From Cellulomonas triticagri (GTDB lineage: Bacteria > Actinomycetota > Actinomycetes > Actinomycetales > Cellulomonadaceae): 37,848 bases of DNA. The notes beneath the pieces were generated by a model. The model had not been told where the DNA came from and did not search any database. It saw only the letters and a list, made by a program, of their open reading frames with translations. Within the stretch, counting starts at the first letter, position 1, and every line of letters starts with the position of its first letter. The translations under genes were made by a program, and so were the position numbers. This document shows, in pieces, positions 30,931-37,848 of the stretch. The DNA lies in assembly GCF_003696205.1 (NCBI RefSeq), contig NZ_RFFI01000027.1, positions 1 through 37,848 on the forward strand. The letters are read 5' to 3'.

Positions 30931-32208
30931 TCAGCGCTCGAACGCCCACTCCCGGTCGGTGAGCATCCGTGCCACGGCGAGCCCCATGGCGAGCGCGATG
31001 ACGACGAGCCCGGCCTGCACCCCGTAGGCGAGGGCCTCGGTGGTGTCGCCGTTGGAGAGGTAGAACACCGCCCGGTAGGCGGAGACCCCGGGGACCATGA
31101 TCACGACGGCGGGCACGGACACGGTGATCCGGGGGACGCCGAGCCGAGGTGCGACGACGGCGGCGAGCAGCCCGACGACGAGCGCGGCGGCGGCCGCCGC
31201 GGCCTGCGGCGCGAGGTCGGTGTCCACGAGCGCGAGCCGGCCGGTGTTGGCGACCATCCCGACCCCGGCGGCCCCGAGGGCCATCCGCCACGGGCTGTTG
31301 AACATGAGCGCGAACCCGAGGACGCCGACGAACGAGGCGACGGCCCGCAGCGGCAGCAGCACCGACGGGTCGATGGCGGGCGCTGCCTCCGGGTCGGGGC
31401 TGAGACCGACGGCGATGGACACGGCCCAGACGGCGAGGCCGGCTGAGGTGAGGATCATGACGGCGTAGGCGAGGCGCGCCAGCCCGGCGGAGAAGTCGAG
31501 CTTCGCGAGGTCGAGGCCGCCGGTGACCAGCGGGAACCCGGGGACGAGGAACAGCACGGCGGAGACGTACCCGGCGGCGTGCCGCACCTCGGTGGCGCCG
31601 AGGGCGTGCACAGCGGTGACGACCCCGAGGTACGCGAGGCAGGCGAGCGCCGCGGCGAGCATGGTGACGCCGAACTGGTTGACGCCCCGGTGCACGAGGG
31701 TGCGGCGCACGAGCTGGCCGAGCCACGCGGCGACGAACGCGCCGCCCATCTCGACGGGTCCGCCATGGTTGAGGAACGCGAACGCGGCGCACGCGACGGC
31801 GGCCCACAGGGCGTTGACGGCGTCCGGGTACAGCGGCGGCTTGCGCTCGATGCGGTCGAGGGCGCCGCTGACCTCGTCGACGGTCGCCGATCCCCCGGCG
31901 GCGGTGCGGGCGGCGAGCGACCCGGCGAGCCGTTCGAGGTCCGCGAGCCGGTCCGCGTTGATGCCGACCGACCGCACCTCGGTGACCTCGGTGCGGAACG
32001 ACGGGCCCCGGTGCGAGGTCGCGGTGATCTCGGTGAGGGTCACGTGGGCCTCGTGCCGGTCGACGCCGATGGCGCGCGCGATCCGCGCCATGGAGGACTT
32101 CACGCGGTAGGACCCGGTGCCCGCGGACAGGCTGAGGCGGCCGACGCGCAGGGCGACGCCGGACTGCCGGATGAGCTCGAGCTCGTCGTCCGTGGGCTGT
32201 GTGGGCAC
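30931..32208 (-). CDS. ThrE-family threonine/serine exporter-like protein
   Basis: This is a 425-residue membrane protein. The N-terminal half matches the ThrE cytosolic/hydrolase-like part and first membrane domain (PF06738): GVALRVGRLSLSAGTGSYRV, SVGINADRLADLERLAG, then membrane segments including VNALWAAVACAAFAFLNHGG. The C-terminal half matches ThrE_2 (PF12821): SPWRMALGAAGVGMVANTGR, VSVPAVVIMVPGVSAYRAVF. About ten membrane segments are expected. It should export threonine, serine or related small metabolites by proton antiport, as in Corynebacterium ThrE. GTG 32208 is the start that leaves the conserved DDELELIRQSG region near the N-terminus; no good ribosome site is visible and an upstream start remains possible. 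Confidence 0.9.
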   Translation of the reverse strand: MPTQPTDDELELIRQSGVALRVGRLSLSAGTGSYRVKSSMARIARAIGVDRHEAHVTLTEITATSHRGPSFRTEVTEVRSVGINADRLADLERLAGSLAARTAAGGSATVDEVSGALDRIERKPPLYPDAVNALWAAVACAAFAFLNHGGPVEMGGAFVAAWLGQLVRRTLVHRGVNQFGVTMLAAALACLAYLGVVTAVHALGATEVRHAAGYVSAVLFLVPGFPLVTGGLDLAKLDFSAGLARLAYAVMILTSAGLAVWAVSIAVGLSPDPEAAPAIDPSVLLPLRAVASFVGVLGFALMFNSPWRMALGAAGVGMVANTGRLALVDTDLAPQAAAAAAALVVGLLAAVVAPRLGVPRITVSVPAVVIMVPGVSAYRAVFYLSNGDTTEALAYGVQAGLVVIALAMGLAVARMLTDREWAFER

Positions 32209-32327
32209 GGGGACATGATGGCCGCCGGTGCGCCCGGAGGGCGGGACGTCGGTCCGCCCCACCCCTGGTCGCGTCGCGTCCGCGCCCGCTACGGTGGGCG
32301 AACCTGCTGGTCGGGGGGACCCGCGGG

Positions 32328-35159
32328 ATGCGAGCACAGCCGGGGGGCAGGGTGCGGGGCAGCACGGGCACGACGCAGGGACCGACGCGGACGCGCCCGC
32401 CGGGCAGGCGGCGTGCCGCCGCGCTGACGGGGGTGCTGCTGCTGGCGGCGCTGGTCCCGGGACCGGTGGCGGTGGCCGCCCCGGTGGACGACTGCCAGAC
32501 CCCCGACCGGGTCGTGACGGCGTCGACGTCGGGCACGTCGCTGAGCGTCGCGGCGGGCGAGGTGGTCACGGTGGCCGGCGGCACCCAGACCGGCGGGGTG
32601 GACGCGCTGCCCGCGGGCGGGACGCTGTGCGTCGCCGCGGGGGCGACCCTGGCCCCGGCGTACGTGAACAACGCCGCGGGCACGGTGTACGTCGCCCCGG
32701 GCGCCACGGCGACGATGCCGTCGATCGCGGTCAACCAGGGCTTCGTGCTGGACAACGCGGGGACGGCGACGTTCGCGGGGCTGGCGCTGAACGGCCCGAG
32801 CACGGTGACCAACGCGGCGGGCGCGACGCTCACGGTGACGGGGTCGTTCCAGCCGGGCGCGGGGACGATCACGAACGCCGGGACGATGGCGTTCCCGGGG
32901 GGCGCGACGCTGAACGCGGGCGTGACGCTCGTGAACGACGGTGCGCTGACCGCGTCGGCGCTCACGGTGAACGGCCCGTTCCAGAACGCGGGCCGCGCGG
33001 ACGTCACCGGCGACCTCACGGTCAACGGCTCGGGCACGCTGACGAACCTGTGCGTCCTGACCTCGACGGGCGGGCTGACGCACAACGGCACGGGCTCGTC
33101 CAACACGGGTCTGGTCGCGCTGGGCGGCGGCTTCGCGAACCAGGGCTCCTGGCGCCAGAACCCGACGGGGACCTTGACGGCGACGACGTTGCTGGACAAC
33201 GGCACGGTGACCGGGTTCGGCCGGTACGTGTTCTCCGGGGCGACGCAGGTGCAGGGCGGGTTCGACGGCGACTCGGCGTGGGTGCCGGTCTTCGTGGACG
33301 CGCCCGGCGGGGTGTTCCCGGGCAGCGGCGCGGGCTCGGTGACGAACGTCGACGTCCGGACCCTCGCGGTGGACGGCCCGGACGACTTCGTCGGACCGGA
33401 CTGCGCGGACCCGGCCGCTCCCCCGTCGGCGGACGTGCGGGTGAGCAAGACCGGACCCGCGTCAGTGGACCCCGGCGGGGTCGTCACCTACACGATCACG
33501 GTGGTGAACGCCGGGCCGGACCCGGCCGCGGGGGTCGTCGTCACCGACACGCTCCCCGCCGAGCTGACCGGCGTCACGGCGTCCGGCGGCGGGGTGGTCG
33601 CCCCACCCACGGTGACGTGGTCGCTCGGCACGCTCGCGGTCGGCGCGACCGCGACGCTGACGGTCTCCGGGACCGCACCCGTCCCCGATCCCGGGACCGA
33701 GGTCACGCTGGTGAACACGGTCAGCGCCACGGCGACGACCGACGACCCCGACCCGTCCAACAACGACGGCTCGGCGGACTCCGAGACGGTGCTCACCGAC
33801 GTCGTCGCGGACCCGGACGACGTGGACCCGCCGGTGGCGCAGGACCTGGTCCGCGAGGGGTACGTGAACCGCCCGATCATCTCGAGCGCGATCGCGACCA
33901 GCCCGGACCCCGATCTGCGGCTGCGCTACACGCAGACCAGCGACCCCGACGAGGGCGCCGACGTCATGCTGCCCAACGGGCTGTTCGGGTACGTCCCGCC
34001 CGCCGACTTCGTGGGGACGACGTCGTTCACCTACCAGGCGTGCGACAACCAGCCGGTCCCGCTGTGCGACACGGCGACGATCACGCTGGTGGTGCACCCG
34101 CGCGCGGTCGGCGACGAGGTGACCACGCTGATGGGGCAGCCGGTCACGATCGACGTGCTGGCGAACGACCCGGGCGGCGCCGCGCTGCAGCCGACGTCGC
34201 CCGACGGACCGGACCACGGCGGGCTGAGCGCCGTGGACCCGGCCGCGGGGACGATCGAGTACACGCCCGGCGCGAACTACCTGGGCACGGACCAGTTCGT
34301 CTACGAGGTCTGCGGACCCGCCGTGCTGCCGTCACCCCTGCCGGGCGCGGGCACCCCGGACTGCACGACCGCGCCCGTCGTGGTGCACGTGGTCCCGGAC
34401 AACTCCCCGCCGGTCGCGCCGCTGCTGGCGATGGAGACGTCGGTCGGCACGCCGGTCACGGGCACGCCCGCCGTGTCCGACCCCGACCCGGGCGACACCA
34501 CGACGCTGACCTCGGCGTTCGAGCCGGTGCGGGACGGCACGGCGAGCGTCACCACCGTCACGACGACGTACACACCGCCGCCGGGCTTCGCGGGGCGGGA
34601 CCTCTACCAGTACACGGTCTGCGACGACGGCTACCCGGTGCTGTGCGCGACCGGGCTGGTCACCGTGCTGGTGGATCCGGTCGCCGCCGACGACTCCGCG
34701 ACCACGCCCGCGGGCACGCCGGTGACGATCGACGTCGCCGCGAACGACGTGGGTACGGTGCTGCCGCCCGACGTGACGTCGGGCCCGGCGAACGGCACGG
34801 TCGCCCTGGTCGACGGCCTGCTCGTCTACACGCCCGCGCCGGGCTTCTCCGGGACGGACACGTTCACCTACCAGGTCTGCGCGTCCGACGTCTCGCCCGC
34901 GTGCGACACGGCGACCGTGACGGTGCTGGTCGTCGCACCCGTCGACCCCGTCGACCCGGGCACGGGCGGCGGCACCGGTGGCGGCGCGGGCACCGGCGGA
35001 ACGGGCACCGGGTCGGGCCCGGGCGGCGACGTCCTCGCCGTGACCGGCACCGAGTCCGCCCCGCTCGGCGCGGCGGCGCTCGGCCTGCTCGCCCTCGGCG
35101 GCGCGCTCAGCGCCGCGGGTGCGGCGGCCCGGCGGCGGCTCGCGATACTGGGCGGGTGA
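32328..35159 (+). CDS. Large adhesin-like surface protein with DUF11, Ig-like repeats and LAVTG anchor
   Basis: This is a 943-residue exported protein. ATG 32328 (GGGGGG upstream) opens a long Arg-rich n-region and a signal peptide ending near VAVAA (~51). Residues ~55-360 are Gly/Thr/Asn-rich short repeats (VNNAAGTVYVAPGATATMP, FQPGAGTITNAGTMAFPGG, ALTVNGPFQNAGRADVTG), suggesting a beta-helix. A DUF11 domain follows (VSKTGPASVDPGGVVTYTI, SNNDGSADSETV). Four Ig/cadherin-like units come next, each with a cysteine pair (FTYQACDNQPVPLCD; FVYEVCG; YQYTVCDDG; FTYQVCASDVSPACD). A Gly/Thr/Pro linker leads to LAVTG (903-907), a hydrophobic helix and a basic tail, a LAXTG sortase signal. A TACGGT -10 candidate is at 32290. 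Its stop overlaps the next start (GTGA). Confidence 0.88.
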   Translation: MRAQPGGRVRGSTGTTQGPTRTRPPGRRRAAALTGVLLLAALVPGPVAVAAPVDDCQTPDRVVTASTSGTSLSVAAGEVVTVAGGTQTGGVDALPAGGTLCVAAGATLAPAYVNNAAGTVYVAPGATATMPSIAVNQGFVLDNAGTATFAGLALNGPSTVTNAAGATLTVTGSFQPGAGTITNAGTMAFPGGATLNAGVTLVNDGALTASALTVNGPFQNAGRADVTGDLTVNGSGTLTNLCVLTSTGGLTHNGTGSSNTGLVALGGGFANQGSWRQNPTGTLTATTLLDNGTVTGFGRYVFSGATQVQGGFDGDSAWVPVFVDAPGGVFPGSGAGSVTNVDVRTLAVDGPDDFVGPDCADPAAPPSADVRVSKTGPASVDPGGVVTYTITVVNAGPDPAAGVVVTDTLPAELTGVTASGGGVVAPPTVTWSLGTLAVGATATLTVSGTAPVPDPGTEVTLVNTVSATATTDDPDPSNNDGSADSETVLTDVVADPDDVDPPVAQDLVREGYVNRPIISSAIATSPDPDLRLRYTQTSDPDEGADVMLPNGLFGYVPPADFVGTTSFTYQACDNQPVPLCDTATITLVVHPRAVGDEVTTLMGQPVTIDVLANDPGGAALQPTSPDGPDHGGLSAVDPAAGTIEYTPGANYLGTDQFVYEVCGPAVLPSPLPGAGTPDCTTAPVVVHVVPDNSPPVAPLLAMETSVGTPVTGTPAVSDPDPGDTTTLTSAFEPVRDGTASVTTVTTTYTPPPGFAGRDLYQYTVCDDGYPVLCATGLVTVLVDPVAADDSATTPAGTPVTIDVAANDVGTVLPPDVTSGPANGTVALVDGLLVYTPAPGFSGTDTFTYQVCASDVSPACDTATVTVLVVAPVDPVDPGTGGGTGGGAGTGGTGTGSGPGGDVLAVTGTESAPLGAAALGLLALGGALSAAGAAARRRLAILGG

Positions 35160-35548
35160 CCGCCCCGACCCGCTGCCCCTGCCTGAGCGGCCTGCCGTAC
35201 GACGAGTGCTGCGGCCCCCTGCACCGCGGTGAGCGCACCGCCCCGACCGCCGAGGCGCTGATGCGGTCGCGGTACAGCGCGTTCGCGGTCGAGGACGCCG
35301 CGTACCTGCGCACCACCTGGCACCCGCGCACCCGGCCGGCGGAGCTGGACCTCGATCCCGGCACGTCGTGGCTGCGCCTCGACGTGGTCGCGACCTCGGC
35401 GGGTGGTCCGTTCGACACGGCGGGCACGGTCGAGTTCCGGGCGTTCTTCCGTCATGCCGAGGGGCGCGGCGCCCTGCACGAGGTCAGCCGGTTCGTGCGC
35501 GAGGGCGGGCGCTGGCTGTACGTGGACGGCGACGCGACGACGGACTGA
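35156..35548 (+). CDS. YchJ-family SEC-C zinc-motif protein (UPF0225)
   Basis: The 130-residue protein opens with the zinc-binding SEC-C motif RCPCLSGLPYDECCGP (Cys7, Cys9, Cys18, Cys19), followed by the YchJ core: APTAEALMRSRYSAFAVEDA, YLRTTWHPRTRP, GTVEFRAFFRH, LHEVSRFVREGGRWLYVDGD, an NTF2-like fold. SEC-C motifs bind zinc and often contact ribosomes or SecB; the role of YchJ is unknown. GTG 35156 overlaps the surface-protein stop by GTGA, so the two are translationally coupled although unrelated in function. The PHO-box-like promoter follows. Confidence 0.92.
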   Translation: MTAPTRCPCLSGLPYDECCGPLHRGERTAPTAEALMRSRYSAFAVEDAAYLRTTWHPRTRPAELDLDPGTSWLRLDVVATSAGGPFDTAGTVEFRAFFRHAEGRGALHEVSRFVREGGRWLYVDGDATTD

Positions 35549-35602
35549 GTCACCCGTCCGGGGAGGTCACCCACCCCTGTCCGGTTCGACTGTTCCGTCC
35601 GG

Positions 35603-35635
35603 TTTCTCCCGCAGTTCACCGGCAGGTCACAGCCG
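35603..35635 (+). promoter_or_regulatory. PHO-box-like 11-bp direct repeats upstream of alkaline phosphatase
   Basis: TTTCTCC (35603), GTTCACC (35614) and GGTCACA (35625) are spaced exactly 11 bp apart, the geometry of actinobacterial PhoP direct-repeat units (GTTCACC type). The block lies 59-91 bp before the alkaline phosphatase ATG. Between them, GGCGGGT-GACC-ACCCGCC (35654-35671) can form a hairpin in the leader. Confidence 0.6.
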
Positions 35636-35693
35636 ACCGATGGGGTCGGCACAGGCGGGTGACCACCCGCCGTGACTCGACAGGGAAGAGATC

Positions 35694-37583
35694 ATGACCC
35701 GACGTCCTCCCCGGTGGCTCGCGCTCGCCGGGACCAGCACGCTCGCCGCCGCCATCGCCCTGACCTGCGCCACGCCCGCCGTGGCGGACACCCCCGGCCC
35801 GAAGAACGTCATCGTCCTCATCGGCGACGGCATGGGCTACAACCACATCGACGCCGCCTCGCTGTACGAGCACGGCACCACCTACGCCCAGGTCGCCGTC
35901 GACCCGCAGGCGGGCACGATCGAGCACCTGCCGGGCACCGCGTCCCAGGTGTTCCAGCAGTTCCCCGTCCAGGTCGGCATGTCGACCCACTCGGCCAACG
36001 GCCGCGCGGAGTACGACCCCGCCAAGGCGTGGGCCGACTTCGACTGGATCGCCGAGGGCGCCACCGACTCCGCCGCCGCCGGCACCGCGCTCGCCACGGG
36101 CGTCAAGACGAACAACGGCATCCTCGGCGTCGACCCCGAGGGCAACGCCGTCAAGAACGTCGCCGAGCGCGCCGCCGAGCTCGACAAGGCCACCGGCGTC
36201 GTCACCTCGGTGCAGTTCTCGCACGCCACGCCCGCCTCCTGGGGCGCGCACAACGCCAGCCGCAACGACCTGCACGGCATCTCGGACGAGATGATCGCGG
36301 GCCCGCTGGACGTCATCATCGGCGCGGGCCACCCGTACTTCGACGACGACCACCAGCCGATCGAGACGGGCCGGTTCGACTACCTGTCCGAGGGCGCGTG
36401 GACCAAGCTCACCGACGGCCAGACGCCGTTCACGCTCGTCGAGGAGACGGCCGACTTCGAGGCGCTCGCCGCGGGCGAGGACGTCCCGGAGCAGGTCTTC
36501 GGCCTGGTCCAGGTCGCGTCCACGCTGCAGCAGGCGCGCTCCGGCGACGTCGAGGGCGTGCTGCCCTTCGAGACGCCGCAGAACGAGGTCCCGTCGCTCG
36601 CCACGCTGACCCAGGGCGCGCTCAACGTCCTGGAGCAGGACGAGGAGGGCCTGTTCCTCATGGTCGAGGGCGGCGCGATCGACTGGACCGGCCACGCCAA
36701 CGAGACCACCCGCAACATCGAGGAGACGGTCGACTTCAACCGCGCCGTCGAGACGGTCGTGGACTGGGTCGAGACCGAGTCCTCCTGGGACGAGACCCTG
36801 GTCATCGTCACCGCGGACCACGAGACGGGCTACCTCGACGGGTCGCAGTCCGACCCGACCTGGACGCCGATCACCGGCGCGAAGGGCCAGCTGCCGAACG
36901 AGAAGTGGTTCTCCGGCAACCACACCAACCAGCTCGTCCCGCTGTTCGCCAAGGGCGCCGGGTCGGACCTGCTCGCCTCGTACGCCACCGGCACCGACCC
37001 GGTCCGCGGCGCGTACCTGGACAACACCGACGTCGCTCGCGTGGCCTTCGAGTCCTGGGGCTCCGAGGACGCGCCGGAGGCCGGCGAGATCCCGCTGACC
37101 GCCACGGTCCCGCAGGCCGGTGAGACCGAGGGCTCCCTGACGATGTCCGTCGCCGACTTCGGCGAGGGCGTCGCGCTCGGCGGCGGCGCGAACGTCGGCG
37201 ACCGCCTGCGGTTCGGCGGCGCGCTGCCGACCGTCTCCGTGACCGACTCGCGCTCCAACGCCGCGGTCGGCGACGGCGGCTGGACCGTGTCCGGCCAGGC
37301 GAAGGACCTGACCGCCGGCTCGCAGGTGCTGCGCGCGCAGCACCTCGGCTGGACCCCGGGCCTGCTCACCACCAAGCCCGGCGTCACCCCCGGCTCTCCG
37401 GTGGCCTCGGTGCTCGGCGGCGGCGAGGGCCTCGCGGCCCCGGCGACGCTCGCGACCGCGACCTCGGACGGCCGCCTCGGCACCACCGACCTGACCGCCG
37501 AGCTCGCGCTCGAGGTCCCGGTCGACACCCGCGCGGGCGACTACGCCGGCGCGCTGACGGTGTCGCTCTTCCCGGTCGACTGA
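35694..37583 (+). CDS. Secreted alkaline phosphatase (PhoA family) with extra C-terminal domain
   Basis: This is a 629-residue protein. A signal peptide ends near ATPAVA-DT (~32). The alkaline phosphatase domain (PF00245, ~36-460) has all key residues: metal Asp in VIVLIGDGMGY, the nucleophile in GATDSAAAGTALATG, VQFSHATPASWGAH, metal ligands in MVEGGAIDWTGHAN, VTADHETGY and GNHTNQLVPLFAKG. The last ~165 residues form a separate beta-rich domain (LTMSVADFGEGVALGGG, GDRLRFGGALPTVSV, LRAQHLGWTPGLL, DTRAGDYAGALTVSLFP), found at the ends of other actinobacterial secreted proteins and perhaps a wall- or protein-binding module. It releases phosphate from organic esters outside the cell. PHO-box-like repeats upstream suggest PhoP control. 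ATG 35694 follows GGGAAGAG. Confidence 0.95.
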   Translation: MTRRPPRWLALAGTSTLAAAIALTCATPAVADTPGPKNVIVLIGDGMGYNHIDAASLYEHGTTYAQVAVDPQAGTIEHLPGTASQVFQQFPVQVGMSTHSANGRAEYDPAKAWADFDWIAEGATDSAAAGTALATGVKTNNGILGVDPEGNAVKNVAERAAELDKATGVVTSVQFSHATPASWGAHNASRNDLHGISDEMIAGPLDVIIGAGHPYFDDDHQPIETGRFDYLSEGAWTKLTDGQTPFTLVEETADFEALAAGEDVPEQVFGLVQVASTLQQARSGDVEGVLPFETPQNEVPSLATLTQGALNVLEQDEEGLFLMVEGGAIDWTGHANETTRNIEETVDFNRAVETVVDWVETESSWDETLVIVTADHETGYLDGSQSDPTWTPITGAKGQLPNEKWFSGNHTNQLVPLFAKGAGSDLLASYATGTDPVRGAYLDNTDVARVAFESWGSEDAPEAGEIPLTATVPQAGETEGSLTMSVADFGEGVALGGGANVGDRLRFGGALPTVSVTDSRSNAAVGDGGWTVSGQAKDLTAGSQVLRAQHLGWTPGLLTTKPGVTPGSPVASVLGGGEGLAAPATLATATSDGRLGTTDLTAELALEVPVDTRAGDYAGALTVSLFPVD

Positions 37584-37600
37584 CCGGCTGACCGACCCGC

Positions 37601-37644
37601 GGGCGGGGGTCCGGCGCGCACCTGGTGCGCCCGGGCCCTCGCCC
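37601..37644 (+). terminator. Long imperfect hairpin after alkaline phosphatase
   Basis: An outer ~14-bp stem with two wobble pairs and an inner GCGCACC/GGTGCGC stem, joined by a bulge, lies 18 bp past the stop. It may terminate or attenuate transcription into the next gene. Confidence 0.5.
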
Positions 37645-37683
37645 GCACCCCCTCCTCCTCCCCCGGACCACCAGGAGACCGCC

Positions 37684-37848
37684 GTGCCGCGCACCACCGC
37701 ACCGACCGACCTCGACCGCACCGGCACCACGGGCGCCACCGGCGGGATCGTCGGCCCCCGCACCAGCACCCCCGGGCCGAAGGGCCCGCGCGGCACCGGA
37801 CCCGGGCGCCGCCGCACCGGCAGCGCCCGCCGCGCCACCGCCGTCCTG
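37684..37848 (+). CDS. Start of an unidentified gene, cut by the right edge
   Basis: GTG 37684 is preceded by CAGGAG at a 7-nt gap and opens 55 codons without a stop. The visible part is Thr/Gly/Pro/Arg-rich, ends RRRTGSARRATAVL and may be the charged n-region before a membrane segment or signal peptide. It follows alkaline phosphatase on the same strand with 100 bp and a hairpin between. Nothing more can be said. Confidence 0.55.
   Translation, partial: MPRTTAPTDLDRTGTTGATGGIVGPRTSTPGPKGPRGTGPGRRRTGSARRATAVL

Overview
The window is very GC-rich, gene-dense, actinobacterial chromosome. Codons end almost always in G or C. GTG and TTG starts are common, and neighbouring genes often overlap by ATGA or GTGA. 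Several genes look leaderless, and the terminators are GC hairpins mostly without a T tract. The gene content (LAXTG surface proteins, a MmyB-like regulator beside an SDR, YidC with a DUF6412-like partner, a PHO-type promoter) fits Micrococcales, probably Cellulomonadaceae. That placement is inference. No phage, transposase, CRISPR or rRNA is visible.

Left part (1-12272). A LuxR-type HTH protein, a secreted protein with a duplicated domain and an amidoligase (cut by the left edge) run leftwards as a likely operon. Next come an OsmC-like protein and a leftward SDR, MmyB-like regulator and zinc alcohol dehydrogenase series. Two matching CAGGGA-N7-TCCCTG sites lie in front of the SDR and the regulator, and a short leader ORF is coupled to the dehydrogenase. 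After these are a lipoprotein, a membrane-anchored repeat protein, a PadR/permease-like pair under a large inverted repeat, a GT1-type glycosyltransferase and an orphan glycine-betaine-type binding protein.

Centre (12273-19710). A LacI regulator is divergent from a four-gene operon: a tandem HAD-HAD fusion, an ECF S-like membrane protein, a fused double ECF ATPase and EcfT. A sugar-efflux-like MFS gene converges on its end. Two nearly identical LacI-type operators lie 105 bp apart, one midway between the divergent starts and one inside the HAD gene. This is the best candidate for an undescribed system: a LacI-controlled ECF importer coupled to sugar-phosphatase-like enzymes.

Mobile-looking centre (19961-21747). 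An intact tRNA-Arg(ACG) and a decayed copy of its 3' half plus terminator flank a single AlbA_2/HATPase/wHTH gene whose promoter carries three 12-bp direct repeats. This looks like the remnant of an element integrated at a tRNA gene, or a one-gene island.

Right part (21866-37848). This holds a GNAT acetyltransferase, a TPM-domain protein, a large lamin-tail-domain surface protein with a LATTG anchor, a YidC paralogue with its small membrane partner, a NucS/DUF91-like nuclease next to tRNA-Ser(GCT), a ThrE-type exporter, a second large surface protein with a LAVTG anchor, a YchJ-like SEC-C protein, an alkaline phosphatase behind PHO-box-like repeats, and the start of one more gene cut by the right edge.
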